From an uncultured Alphaproteobacteria bacterium (GTDB lineage Bacteria > Pseudomonadota > Alphaproteobacteria > Thalassobaculales > Thalassobaculaceae): a stretch of 39,058 nucleotides of DNA. The stretch lies in NCBI GenBank assembly GCA_902589475.1, contig CACITD010000022.1, forward strand, positions 1 to 39,058, read 5' to 3'. The position numbers and the translations under genes are program-made. Below are positions 1 through 9,006 of the stretch, in pieces. Within the stretch, counting starts at the first letter, position 1; every line of letters begins with the position of its first letter. The notes beneath the pieces are model-generated. The model did not search any database. It was given only the letters and a program-made list of their open reading frames with translations, and had not been told where the DNA came from.

Positions 1-99
1 TACACCAGTGGGAAATCGTATCAAAGTACCTTCAAATTAATACCATAAACAAATGCACAATTATAAAATCTAGCCATCTAATTGTCTAAGGTAGGAAAA

Positions 100-1500
100 A
101 TGAAAAATGATCCAGCACTTTTCTCAGCAACAGAACTTATAGGCGCCTACCAAAGAAAAACGCTGTCCCCTGTTGAAGTAACTAAGGCGACTTTAGCAAG
201 AATAGAAAAGTTTAATCCAAAATTTAATGCGTTTCGGCTTGTTGACGCTGAGAAAGCCCTTGCAGATGCAAAGGCATCCGAGGAACGCTGGATAAAAAGG
301 GAGCCCGTCGGCCTAGTAGATGGAGTTCCAAGTACAATCAAAGACCTTGTTGATACCAAAGGATGGTCAACAAGAAGGGGGTCCTTGACAACGAGCGATA
401 ATGGAACTTGGGAAAACGATGCTCCACTTGTTGCCAGACTGCGGGAAAACGGAGCAGTTCTTTTAGGTAAAACAACTACTCCCGAATTTGGCTGGAAAGG
501 TGTAACCGATAGCCCACTGACAGGCATTACTCGAAACCCGTGGAACCCTGAAAAAACTCCAGGTGGTTCTTCAGGCGGTGCCGCTGCAGCAGCCGCGGCA
601 TGTTTGGGTGCACTGCACCATGGTTCCGACGGCGGCGGCTCAATTAGAATGCCTAGCGGTTATACAGGAATATATGGTATCAAACCAACGTTCGGAAGGG
701 TGCCTACGTGGCCCGCGAGTGGTTTTGGAACATTATCTCATCAAGGTCCTATGACACGTACGGTGGGTGACGCTGCACTCATGTTAACCGTTATGGCTCA
801 AACTGACAGTCGCGATTGGTATGCACTTCCAGCTTCAGAGACAAATTGGAGTTCTTATGTGACTAAATCGGTCAAGGGATGGAAAATAGCATTCAGTCCC
901 GACCTGGGTCATGCAAAAGTAGATCCGGAAATAGCCAATCTTGTCAAAGCGGCCGCCAATACATTCGTCTCACTTGGGGCGCATGTTGAAGAGGTAGACC
1001 CCGGCTTAGGCGATCAACATGATTTATTTAAGACGTTCTGGTATACCGGCGCCGCGCGCCTACAAAAAACCATGACACCGGATGATTTAGATAAGCTTGA
1101 CCCGGGTTTCAGAGAGGTCGGCAGGGAGGGCTCAGATATCCATTTGAATCAATATCTGGATGCTGTTAGCGAACGCGAGCTTGCGGGGACTAAATTGAAC
1201 ACTTTTTTTGATAACTACCATCTGCTTTTAACCCCTACCCTCCCGATAACAGCTTTTGATGCCGGAACTGAAGTCCCAACAGGTTCAGGGATGGATCGTT
1301 GGACCAGATGGACACCTTTTTCCTATCCATTCAACTTGGGGCGTCATCCAGCGGCATCCATACCTTGTGGTTTGTGTTCAAATGGCCTTCCAGCGGGGTT
1401 ACAAATTGTTGGCCCCATGAACTGTGACGGCCAAGTGCTTGCAGCAAGTGCCGCATACGAAGCCACCAACCCAATAAGGATGCCATCCCTAGAGGACTAA
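100..1500 (+). CDS. Amidase (amidase-signature family)
   Basis: Amidase-signature hydrolase of 466 residues, the usual family length, expected to hydrolyse a carboxamide to acid and ammonia in the cytoplasm. The Ser-cisSer-Lys triad is visible: Lys81 in STIKDLVDT, Ser157/158 in PGGSSGG, and the nucleophile Ser181 in GSDGGGSIR. The open frame reaches back to a TTG at 82, but the ATG at 100 sits just behind AAGGTAGGA and is the better start. The gene converges on the D-aminoacylase gene with only 38 bp between them. The substrate cannot be told from sequence; GatA is unlikely because no gatB or gatC is nearby. Family call is firm, substrate unknown. Confidence 0.93.
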   Translation: MKNDPALFSATELIGAYQRKTLSPVEVTKATLARIEKFNPKFNAFRLVDAEKALADAKASEERWIKREPVGLVDGVPSTIKDLVDTKGWSTRRGSLTTSDNGTWENDAPLVARLRENGAVLLGKTTTPEFGWKGVTDSPLTGITRNPWNPEKTPGGSSGGAAAAAAACLGALHHGSDGGGSIRMPSGYTGIYGIKPTFGRVPTWPASGFGTLSHQGPMTRTVGDAALMLTVMAQTDSRDWYALPASETNWSSYVTKSVKGWKIAFSPDLGHAKVDPEIANLVKAAANTFVSLGAHVEEVDPGLGDQHDLFKTFWYTGAARLQKTMTPDDLDKLDPGFREVGREGSDIHLNQYLDAVSERELAGTKLNTFFDNYHLLLTPTLPITAFDAGTEVPTGSGMDRWTRWTPFSYPFNLGRHPAASIPCGLCSNGLPAGLQIVGPMNCDGQVLAASAAYEATNPIRMPSLED

Positions 1501-1538
1501 CTACAAAAGCATTTTTTTGGGAAGATTAGTAAATTTAG

Positions 1539-2990
1539 TTAGCCGCCATGACGAAGTGCACGCCCGGGACGGTTCCCTGTCGCCTCACCATTTGCCCAAA
1601 CTGCCCTGCCGTTAACCAACACGCAATCTATCCCCTTAGCAGGCTTAGTTGGGCACTCAAAATCAGCCGCATCTAGTACCGTGTCCTCATCAAATATGGT
1701 GATATCCGCAAAAAAGTTTTCCTTAAGTATCCCACGCTTACTAAGCCCAAACGTTTCCGCGGAGTATCCAGTCATGCGGCGCACCGCTTCCTCTAAAGGA
1801 AATAGCTTTAAGTCTCTGCAATAGTGCCCCAACACACGCGGAAATGTACCCCATAATCTTGGATGCGGATGTTCATCATGCGGCAGTCCATCTGAACCAA
1901 TCATGGCGTTGGGATGTTGTAAAATTCTTTGCACGTCTTCTTCGGACATTGCAAAATATATGGCGCCGGCTGGCTGTAATTGTGCCGCAGCCTCAAAGAT
2001 ATCACAGTTTAGCTCTTCGGCTATATCAGACAATTCACGACCAGCTAATTCTGGCCGCGCCTTCGACCATGTTATCAAGACCCGTTCTGCAACTTGAATA
2101 GAGTCATTTTTCAAAACGGTGGACGAAGCAATATAGGGGTATACATCAAAAGCTATACCATGATGATGCCCGGCCATATGCTTTTCGAAACAGGCGAGGG
2201 TTTCCTTTGATCGGCCAAAGTTTTGCCGCCCATGGACCTTATGATGTGAGACTATAACAGGAGAACTTGCCTCACGCCCGATTTGAAAGGTTTCCTCCAG
2301 GGATCTAATCACGTGGTCACCTTCATCCCTCATATGTGTGACATATTTTGCCTTATGATTCTTTAATGCCAATGCAATTTCGATTACTTCTTCTGTGGGA
2401 GCCTGTGATGCGGGCTTGTAAAAGAGGCCTGTCGAAAATCCTATCGCACCACTGCCGAGACCTTCTTCCAAAAGGGTCCTCATCTTTTTTATTTCGGTTG
2501 ATGAAGCGGCACGATCAAGACAATCCATAACACCAACTCTTAAAGTTGAATGGCCCACTAAAAACGCCGCATTAACTGCCGCCGGGCCATCATCAAAAGC
2601 ACCCAAGAAATCTGAGAAAGTCGCAAAACGGCATTCGCCAGGCTCTGCAATAAGGTCTAACGGTGGCGGTGGGTCATCGGCCACAAGAGGAGCTAAGCTG
2701 ATACCGCAATTTCCAACCACAACCGATGTAACGCCCTGGCTAACTTTCATATCCATTGAAGGTTTAGCTAACAAAATCCGATCATCATGTGTATGAACAT
2801 CAATGAAACCGGGAGCAACAATTCTGTTAGTAGCATCGATAACTTTGCCGCCGTTAGCCCCGGACAAACAGCCAATTTCTTTTATTGTATCGTCGACAAT
2901 ACCTATGTCAGCCTGGAAGCGATCGTCGCCTGAACCATCGACTACGGTGCCGCCGCGGATAATAATGTCAAAAAATTTTTCGTCGGGCAT
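1539..2990 (-). CDS. N-acyl-D-amino-acid deacylase family amidohydrolase
   Basis: Zinc-dependent amidohydrolase of the D-aminoacylase group, 483 residues, full length. It opens with the small beta-sandwich segment (DIIIRGGTVVDGSG) and has the metal-binding HTHDD (His66, His68), then the Cys95 of GNCGIS that bridges zinc in characterised D-aminoacylases. Further ligands lie in HMRDEGDH and VSHHK, and the late Asp in MIGSDGLPHDEHPHPR. The ATG follows AAAGGA at good spacing. It lies 27 bp downstream of an SDR gene on the same strand and probably shares its transcript. The likely reaction is release of D-amino acids, or related deacylation or dehydantoination, from N-acylated compounds; the exact substrate is inference. 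Confidence 0.9.
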   Translation of the reverse strand: MPDEKFFDIIIRGGTVVDGSGDDRFQADIGIVDDTIKEIGCLSGANGGKVIDATNRIVAPGFIDVHTHDDRILLAKPSMDMKVSQGVTSVVVGNCGISLAPLVADDPPPPLDLIAEPGECRFATFSDFLGAFDDGPAAVNAAFLVGHSTLRVGVMDCLDRAASSTEIKKMRTLLEEGLGSGAIGFSTGLFYKPASQAPTEEVIEIALALKNHKAKYVTHMRDEGDHVIRSLEETFQIGREASSPVIVSHHKVHGRQNFGRSKETLACFEKHMAGHHHGIAFDVYPYIASSTVLKNDSIQVAERVLITWSKARPELAGRELSDIAEELNCDIFEAAAQLQPAGAIYFAMSEEDVQRILQHPNAMIGSDGLPHDEHPHPRLWGTFPRVLGHYCRDLKLFPLEEAVRRMTGYSAETFGLSKRGILKENFFADITIFDEDTVLDAADFECPTKPAKGIDCVLVNGRAVWANGEATGNRPGRALRHGG

Positions 2991-3017
2991 AATTATTCCT
3001 TTAATTCCTTTAATAGA

Positions 3018-3797
3018 CTAAAACGAGCTATTATAAAGACCGCCGTCCAATAAGAGGCTTTGCCCCGTGATATATCCTGCTTGCAAACTGCACAAGAAAG
3101 CCGCAGCATCGCCAAATTCCTCTGGCGTTCCTGCTCGCTTAGCCGGGACCTCGTTTATTCGCATAGCATGTGCCTCGTCGTGCTCCACACCAAGCTGCTT
3201 TGCCAAAGCATCTATCCCGGCTCTATATCGATCCGTGTCAAAAAACCCTGGTTGAATATGATTTATTGTAACACCCGTTCCTGCGATGCTTCGACAAACA
3301 CCCGCGCAAAACGCTGTAAGACCAGCTCTAGCACCGCTTGACAAATCTAAACCCGAGACCGGCATATTCACTGAAACTGAAGTAATATTTAGTATTCGGC
3401 CAAATCCTCTTTCCGCCATCCCATCAACAAATTTCTGTATTAGTTCAATCGGTGTGATCATATTCCACGTAACGCCTGTTAGCATAGAGTCGCGCTCTAG
3501 TTCTCTAAAATCTTTAAATGGTGGGCCGCCAGCATTTGTGATTAATATGTCTGGATCAGGACAGGCAGCGGCTAATGCACTCTGCCCATCGTGGCTGGTT
3601 ATATCGCCCTGAACCTCTATGATTTCCGAATTCGTCGAACTGCGCAATTCACTTGCCGTCTCTGATAGTCTCTTAGCATCCATGCCATTTATTACCACTT
3701 TGCAGCCGGCTCTGGCCAAGGATGAAGCACATGCTTTTCCAAGCCCTCTGCTCGAGCCACATACTATTGCCTTTTTACCAGAGATACCCAAATCCAT
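3018..3797 (-). CDS. SDR-family protein with altered YxxxK active site
   Basis: Short-chain dehydrogenase/reductase fold, 259 residues. The dinucleotide motif is GSSRGLG (residues 14-20), followed by NAGG at 88-91. The catalytic Ser is present (Ser140 in NITS), but where the Tyr and Lys of YxxxK should stand, 13 and 17 residues on, the protein has Ser153 and Arg157 (in LSSGARAGL). A subgroup of SDRs annotated as oxidoreductases shares this SxxxR pattern, so this is a family trait rather than damage; the catalytic mechanism is unclear. I start at the second ATG (3797) because GGAG lies seven bases before it; an ATG at 3809 is in frame. Co-directional with the D-aminoacylase gene. Confidence 0.85.
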   Translation of the reverse strand: MDLGISGKKAIVCGSSRGLGKACASSLARAGCKVVINGMDAKRLSETASELRSSTNSEIIEVQGDITSHDGQSALAAACPDPDILITNAGGPPFKDFRELERDSMLTGVTWNMITPIELIQKFVDGMAERGFGRILNITSVSVNMPVSGLDLSSGARAGLTAFCAGVCRSIAGTGVTINHIQPGFFDTDRYRAGIDALAKQLGVEHDEAHAMRINEVPAKRAGTPEEFGDAAAFLCSLQAGYITGQSLLLDGGLYNSSF

Positions 3798-3883
3798 CGT
3801 TAACTCCATACACTATCGCCTAGACACCCATTGTGCAAAAGACGAGAGAGTGTTGCAAGTCCCATCCTCGGTAAACTCGCGCT

Positions 3884-3912
3884 TTGACTTCTTGGTTGAA
3901 GAATCGTACAAC
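3884..3912 (+). promoter_or_regulatory. Probable sigma-70-type promoter of cysD-cysNC
   Basis: TTGACT at 3884-3889 and TACAAC at 3907-3912 are separated by exactly 17 bp and would start transcription about 20 bp before the cysD ATG. The spacer holds the inverted repeat TTCTT-GGTTG-AAGAA (3889-3903), a position where a repressor could act. The box matches are read directly; activity is inferred. Confidence 0.45.
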
Positions 3913-3937
3913 AAAAAAAAAAATCTTCGGAATTTTT

Positions 3938-4732
3938 ATGAACCATCTAGATACCCTAGAATCACAAAGCATTTTTATTCTTCGAGAAGCATTTGCCAAA
4001 TTTCAAAATTTGGGGCTTTTGTGGTCTTTAGGAAAAGACTCGAATGTCATGGTTTGGCTAGCGAAAAAAGCTTTTTGTGGAAATATCCCTTTTCCACTTT
4101 TATTCTGCGATACGGGCAAGAAATTTCCTGAAATGTATACATTCCAAGAGCGTTACTCTAAGGAATGGAATTTAAATTTAATCGTGCAGAACTGCCCACC
4201 ACTTGAAACTATAGACCAAACCTTACCACCAGCGTCTCGATCCGCAGCAAGAAAGACAGAAGCATTAAAGATCCTTATCAAAGATCAAAAATTAGAGGGG
4301 GTGATCGCAGGTATTCGGAGGGATGAAGAAGGAACGAGAGCTAAAGAGAGAGTTTTTAGTCCTCGGGGCCAAGAAGCGGATTGGAACTTCAAAAATCAGC
4401 CACCCGAACTTTGGGACCAGTATAAAACAAGTTTCCCGCCTGGCACTCACGTAAGAATTCATCCTTTACTCGCCTGGACAGAGTTAGATATTTGGCGCTA
4501 CATAGAAAGGGAAAATATCCCAGTTGTTCCACTATATTTTGCGAAAGACGGGAAGCGTTATCGTTCTCTTGGTGACCAAGATATAACCTTTCCGGTTGAT
4601 AGTAATGCCACAAACATCAAGGAGATCATCAAGGAACTTGAAACCACCAGGATCGCCGAAAGATCCGGTCGCGCTATGGATCATGAAAGTGAAGACGCTT
4701 TTGAGCGCCTGAGGGTCTCGGGTTATATGTAG
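3938..4732 (+). CDS. cysD: Sulfate adenylyltransferase subunit 2 (CysD)
   Basis: Catalytic subunit of ATP sulfurylase, making adenosine 5'-phosphosulfate from sulfate and ATP, driven by the CysN GTPase. PP-loop SLGKDS at residues 30-35, then [11 protein letters not shown], the basic stretch [16 protein letters not shown], and [16 protein letters not shown], all typical of CysD. The end ERLRVSGYM matches the usual C-terminal tail. At 264 residues it is somewhat shorter than the E. coli protein (about 300), mainly at the N-terminus. The frame opens upstream at 3884, but that codon overlaps the promoter; the ATG at 3938 fits. The cysNC start follows after 4 bp, so the genes are translationally close. 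Confidence 0.95.
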   Translation: MNHLDTLESQSIFILREAFAKFQNLGLLWSLGKDSNVMVWLAKKAFCGNIPFPLLFCDTGKKFPEMYTFQERYSKEWNLNLIVQNCPPLETIDQTLPPASRSAARKTEALKILIKDQKLEGVIAGIRRDEEGTRAKERVFSPRGQEADWNFKNQPPELWDQYKTSFPPGTHVRIHPLLAWTELDIWRYIERENIPVVPLYFAKDGKRYRSLGDQDITFPVDSNATNIKEIIKELETTRIAERSGRAMDHESEDAFERLRVSGYM

Positions 4733-4736
4733 GCGT

Positions 4737-6605
4737 ATGTTGATAGAAGATGACGACAAAAACCCTGTCCAACTTATTATATCAGGACATGTAGATCACG
4801 GTAAATCCACGTTAGTTGGACGGTTGCTCCATGATAGCGGCCTATTAACAGATGGCAAAATGGAGTCTATCAAAGCGATGTCTAAACGAAGAGGTATGCC
4901 ACTTGAGTATGCTTTCCTACTAGATTCGCTACAAGCAGAAAGAGACCAAGGCATCACTATCGATGTTACAAAAATTCTTTTTAAGTCCACCAAACGGACC
5001 TACGTTATAATCGATGCACCTGGCCACAAAGAATTCTTAAAAAATATGATTACCGGAGCAGCACAAGCAGATGGGGGTGTAATAGTTATTGATGCGGCAG
5101 AGGGTCTTCAAGAGCAGTCCCGTCGACATTGCTATCTACTCAAATTACTTGGATTTAGCTTCGTCACGGTAGTTGTAAATAAAATGGATTTGGTTAGTTA
5201 CGACGATAAGATATTTGAACAGACCACTACTAAACTAACCGATTATCTTAATCGGATTGGTATGCATGCGCAAAATATTGTTCCCATTTCTGCACGAGAG
5301 GGCGAGGGACTTATTACTAGTTCTGAATTGATGGCTTGGTACGACGGCCCAACATTTCTTGAAGCGATTGATTCAATAGAACAGAAAGAACCGCTTACCG
5401 GCGGGCCGCTTCGATTACCGATACAAGATATATACAAATTTGACGAACGACGTATCCTTGTAGGACGAATTGAAACAGGTAGTTTATCAATTGGAGACAC
5501 GTTACTTTTTTCGCCCTCAAACAAAACAGCAAATGTCTGCTCGTTTGAGACTTGGAATGAGACAATAACACAGGAGACATTAAGTGCCGGCAGATCTGTT
5601 GCATTCACGCTAGATGAACAGATTTTTGTTGAACGTGGGCATATTGCTAGTGATCCTAAATCACCACCGTTTGAAACGAATATCTTTAAAGCTCGATTAT
5701 TTTGGCTAGCAGAAAAACCTCTGGTCAAGTCTTGTAGAATGACTCTTAAACTTACTACTGCAGAATACTCGGTGGAAATTCAATCAGTTGAAAGGTGCAT
5801 CAACACGCAAACATTGGAGTCCGTAACAGCCAATGAGATAGGGCGAAACGAAATTGGCGATGTTATTATCCGCTCAAAAGAGACCGTTGTTTTAGATCCA
5901 TACAACGTCAACACAAAGACGGGCCGCTTTGTATTGGTCGATCAATATGAAACGGTGGGTGGTGGAATTATCTCTGTGGAAGGCTATCCTAATCAACGCG
6001 GCCGCCATAACGTTGTTTCAACGAATATTGAAGCAGTTGCCTCAACGATTAATCAAAAGACACGAGCATCAGTAAATGGACACACGGGCGGTATTATTTG
6101 GCTGACTGGATTATCTGGCGCTGGTAAATCTACAATCGCAATGGAAGCAGAACGGCAGCTTTTTCAAAAAGGATATCAAATATATGTCCTAGATGGAGAT
6201 AATATACGTTTTGGCTTATCCGCCGATCTTGGTTTCACGCCTGCGGATCGAACTGAAAATATTCGTCGAATTGGCGAAGTGGCCAAACTCTTCGCAGATG
6301 CGGGGGTCGTAGTGATAACGGCCTTCATCTCTCCTTACAGAGATGATCGCAACCGCGTGCGGGCCATAGCCCCAGATCAATTCCACGAAGTGTTTATCAA
6401 AGCTGACTTATCGACTTGTGAGACAAGGGATCCAAAAGGTCTTTATGCTAAAGCACGGAACGGCGAAATTGAAGATTTCACCGGGGTCTCTGCTCCATAT
6501 GAGGAACCAACTGATGCAAATCTAATCATCGATACAGGTGCACAAAACATTGATCAATCTGTTTCAAAATTACTAGATTATGTTTCCTTAAATTTCAAAT
6601 CCTAA
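4737..6605 (+). CDS. cysNC: Bifunctional sulfate adenylyltransferase subunit 1/APS kinase (CysN-CysC fusion)
   Basis: A 622-residue fusion. The N-terminal CysN GTPase has P-loop GHVDHGKST (17-25), DAPGH (93-97) and NKMD (148-151), followed by two beta-barrel domains of the EF-Tu type. The C-terminal APS kinase starts near residue 450 with P-loop GLSGAGKS (458-465) and continues with [10 protein letters not shown] and [17 protein letters not shown]. It activates CysD through GTP hydrolysis and phosphorylates APS to PAPS, so one operon carries sulfate to PAPS. Fusions of this type are common in alphaproteobacteria. No sulfate transporter or PAPS reductase lies in the window. The CysQ-like phosphatase at 12439 would remove the by-product PAP. 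Confidence 0.95.
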   Translation: MLIEDDDKNPVQLIISGHVDHGKSTLVGRLLHDSGLLTDGKMESIKAMSKRRGMPLEYAFLLDSLQAERDQGITIDVTKILFKSTKRTYVIIDAPGHKEFLKNMITGAAQADGGVIVIDAAEGLQEQSRRHCYLLKLLGFSFVTVVVNKMDLVSYDDKIFEQTTTKLTDYLNRIGMHAQNIVPISAREGEGLITSSELMAWYDGPTFLEAIDSIEQKEPLTGGPLRLPIQDIYKFDERRILVGRIETGSLSIGDTLLFSPSNKTANVCSFETWNETITQETLSAGRSVAFTLDEQIFVERGHIASDPKSPPFETNIFKARLFWLAEKPLVKSCRMTLKLTTAEYSVEIQSVERCINTQTLESVTANEIGRNEIGDVIIRSKETVVLDPYNVNTKTGRFVLVDQYETVGGGIISVEGYPNQRGRHNVVSTNIEAVASTINQKTRASVNGHTGGIIWLTGLSGAGKSTIAMEAERQLFQKGYQIYVLDGDNIRFGLSADLGFTPADRTENIRRIGEVAKLFADAGVVVITAFISPYRDDRNRVRAIAPDQFHEVFIKADLSTCETRDPKGLYAKARNGEIEDFTGVSAPYEEPTDANLIIDTGAQNIDQSVSKLLDYVSLNFKS

Positions 6606-6677
6606 GAGTTGAAGCTAATATACGATTGCCTGATTCTTTCGAGACAAAATTTTCGAAGCGCTTGTCAAGAAGAAATT

Positions 6678-6827
6678 TTACGGTTTGATTTGTTCCTGCT
6701 TTACGGGTGTAAGCTCCGGACTAATTTTATATGATGACTCGCCGAAAAAAAAGTATCCAAATGCGAGGATTAATAAGCCTAACAAATAGATACTTACAAC
6801 TACCCCTTTTTTATCAAATCCCTTCAT
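6678..6827 (-). CDS. Small single-pass membrane protein (49 aa), hypothetical
   Basis: A 49-codon ORF below usual gene-finder cutoffs. It begins MKGFDKKGVVVSIYLLGLLI with positive residues first, then a strongly hydrophobic stretch (about residues 9-28) containing an aromatic run, then a short polar tail ending in QIKP. This positive-inside plus single helix layout is typical of bacterial small membrane proteins. It lies 20 bp downstream of the amidase gene on the same strand and could be read from the same transcript. No good ribosome-binding site is visible before the ATG, so the call rests on composition and position. I do not recognise a family. Confidence 0.42.
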   Translation of the reverse strand: MKGFDKKGVVVSIYLLGLLILAFGYFFFGESSYKISPELTPVKQEQIKP

Positions 6828-6847
6828 CTACAAAACCCAAATAAATT

Positions 6848-8131
6848 TCAGCTGTTTCCTAAAACTTTTTCTAACCAAGCCGCTGCAGCGAGTGCACTCG
6901 CATCTTCGCCTGAAGAACCAACGACCTGTACTCCCAGCGGCAACCTAAGTGGCCCAAACCCTGCTGGTACATTAATGCAAGGCCAACCAAGCAGCGTCCA
7001 GACTCTATTGAATAAAGGGTCGCCAGTGAAATCGATACCTTCTGGCGCCTCTCCGCTCGCTGGAAGTGTAAGTAAAATATCCACTTTCTGAAAAATACTT
7101 GCTTCTCGTTGCTTTGCATCATCAGCAAGTTGTTTCGCATTTTTCAAAGCTGACTCACTAATAGCTTTCCCTGTAGCAATACTATCGCGGTAGAACCTGA
7201 TTAAACGTTCAGGGTGATGTTCATATTCCCATGACAATGATACGCCTGCATCTCCGGTCATAATAACTGTCTGCAAATCAGCCAGACTTTCGAATGTCAT
7301 TGAAGAGGGAATATCAACAAGAGATGCGCCAGCCTTCTCTGCTTTCTTATAAACGTTTTCGTAAGCTAAAAGTGCATCCTTACTTGCCTCAATGCTAAAC
7401 GGAATCATGAGTCCAATTACCGGAGGTTGATTATCATAATCCGTGAGATTGGGACAGCTCTGTCCTCGGAGAGCGTAGTCAAAAAAAGTTACATCTGCAA
7501 CATCTCTTGCAAATGTGCCAACGGTATCAAGGTAGTTGGAAAGTTCTTTGACTCCTTTTCGCTCATGAGTTCCAAAAGTTGGTTTATATCCCACCACACC
7601 ACAATAAGCTGCAGGACGTATTACCGATCCGGCAGTTTGCGTTCCAAAAGCTAATGGAACTTGCATGTCAGCGACGCCAGCTGCTGACCCACTAGATGAC
7701 CCACCAGGCGTATGTTTTGTATTATGAGGGTTTCTTGTTTTTCCTGGGTTACGCCATGCAAATTCTGTGGTTACTGTTTTGCCAATTATAATGCCACCAT
7801 TAGTTCTAACATTTTTCACGCAATCTGCATCTTCGGACGGCTGATGGTTGCCATATATGGAGGAACCGTAAGTGGTAGGCATATCACCTGTATCCATGAT
7901 ATCTTTCACAGCGACAGGCAAACCACCAAGAAGACCCGGGTTGCCCGCTTTATCAGATTTAATTGCTTCTGAGATGGCCCTATCTTTATCGACATATGAC
8001 CAAGCCCCAACAAGCTCATCTCTTTCATCTATTCTTTCAAAACAAGAACGCATCAAGGCCTCGGCGGTTAGGTCACCAGACTTAATTTTCGCTGAAGCTT
8101 CTAGCGCAGATAGTTCATGGAACTCTGTCAC
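6848..8131 (-). CDS. Amidase (amidase-signature family), second copy
   Basis: Amidase-signature enzyme of 427 residues, only distantly like the amidase at 100-1500. Triad: Lys76 in VAVKDIMDT, Ser145/146 in PGGSSSGS, and nucleophile Ser169 in GTQTAGSVIRPA. The frame extends to an ATG at 8152, but that stretch encodes a perfect AGGAGG six bases before a GTG at 8131, so the GTG is almost certainly the true start and the upstream ATG lies in the leader. It is divergent from the DNA glycosylase gene, with about 130 bp of shared upstream sequence. The substrate is unknown; many such enzymes act on small amides or aryl amides. Confidence 0.92.
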   Translation of the reverse strand: MTEFHELSALEASAKIKSGDLTAEALMRSCFERIDERDELVGAWSYVDKDRAISEAIKSDKAGNPGLLGGLPVAVKDIMDTGDMPTTYGSSIYGNHQPSEDADCVKNVRTNGGIIIGKTVTTEFAWRNPGKTRNPHNTKHTPGGSSSGSAAGVADMQVPLAFGTQTAGSVIRPAAYCGVVGYKPTFGTHERKGVKELSNYLDTVGTFARDVADVTFFDYALRGQSCPNLTDYDNQPPVIGLMIPFSIEASKDALLAYENVYKKAEKAGASLVDIPSSMTFESLADLQTVIMTGDAGVSLSWEYEHHPERLIRFYRDSIATGKAISESALKNAKQLADDAKQREASIFQKVDILLTLPASGEAPEGIDFTGDPLFNRVWTLLGWPCINVPAGFGPLRLPLGVQVVGSSGEDASALAAAAWLEKVLGNS

Positions 8132-8259
8132 AATCTTCCTCCTGAAAAACAATCAATATTTCGTATAACATATCGAAATCACAACCTTTCATAAATAACA
8201 ATTACAACCTAAGTTAACGTAAACTCGGATAAACTGATCCATAATATGTGAGATACAAA

Positions 8260-8901
8260 ATGAAGCTGGATATTGCGAGGGATGCTCAAAAACTAGCAAC
8301 ATCAGATCCTTACTTCAGTGAGTTGATTTTAAAAATAGGGTTGCCAAGAGAACGATACCGAGAACCCACTCTCGCAACCCTCATACATATTATAGTTTCC
8401 CAACAGATTTCACTCACAGCAGCGGACGCTATTTGGAGAAAGTTTAATTCAGAAATAAATGATATTACTCCCAATAATATAATCAATCAGGGAGAACAGA
8501 GACTTCGCAAAATTGGATTCACTAGGTCAAAATCCACTGCTACATTAAACTTATGCCAGCAAATGCAGGACAAAACGTTTGATATCAATGCTATATTTTC
8601 TATGGATGACGATAACGCAAAGAAATATATTATGCGTCTCCGCGGCTTTGGAGAGTGGAGCGCGTCAATATTCCTCATTTTTTGTTTGGGACGTGGTGAT
8701 ATTTGGCCGAGTGGGGACGTTGCCTTACAAGAAGCCACAAGGTCGTTGAAAAAATTAAGTTACCGTCCAACACCAAAACAAATGGATGAAATTAGTCGTG
8801 CCTGGCAGCCATGGAGAAGCACTGCGGCACATCTTCTTTGGCATTACTATGCTGAAGTTGTGCGAAATAAGAAGATTAAAAAGCTCGAAGGATTTCAGTG
8901 A
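8260..8901 (+). CDS. DNA-3-methyladenine glycosylase II-like (AlkA family, HhH-GPD)
   Basis: HhH-GPD base-excision glycosylase of 213 residues. The helix-hairpin-helix is LRGFGEWSASIFL, followed about 20 residues later by catalytic Asp153 in WPSGDVALQ. There is no Lys in the hairpin at the position used by bifunctional glycosylase/lyases, which fits a monofunctional AlkA-type enzyme removing alkylated purines. It lacks the extra N-terminal domain of E. coli AlkA (282 aa), as many alphaproteobacterial homologues do. A GTG at 8248 is in frame; I prefer the ATG at 8260. It is read alone from the divergent region shared with the amidase gene. Confidence 0.88.
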   Translation: MKLDIARDAQKLATSDPYFSELILKIGLPRERYREPTLATLIHIIVSQQISLTAADAIWRKFNSEINDITPNNIINQGEQRLRKIGFTRSKSTATLNLCQQMQDKTFDINAIFSMDDDNAKKYIMRLRGFGEWSASIFLIFCLGRGDIWPSGDVALQEATRSLKKLSYRPTPKQMDEISRAWQPWRSTAAHLLWHYYAEVVRNKKIKKLEGFQ

Positions 8902-9006
8902 CAAATTTTTAAAAAAGCTGATATTTTGTATGCAATAACCTGACAATAGAAAAAATAAAATCAACACGCTCGCATCAATGCTAAAACCCAAAATGATTGG
9001 TTCTTT

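Noticed and set aside
147-527. 126-codon open frame on the minus strand inside the first amidase gene
   Set aside because: It is antisense to a clear amidase with intact catalytic motifs, has no domain-like sequence and no ribosome site.
3619-4131. 170-codon plus-strand frame spanning the SDR start and the cysD start
   Set aside because: It crosses the divergent promoter region and two genuine gene starts in the wrong frame; its composition is not protein-like.
100-8131. The two amidases as a recent duplication
   Set aside because: They share only family motifs; the rest of the proteins, their lengths and starts differ widely.
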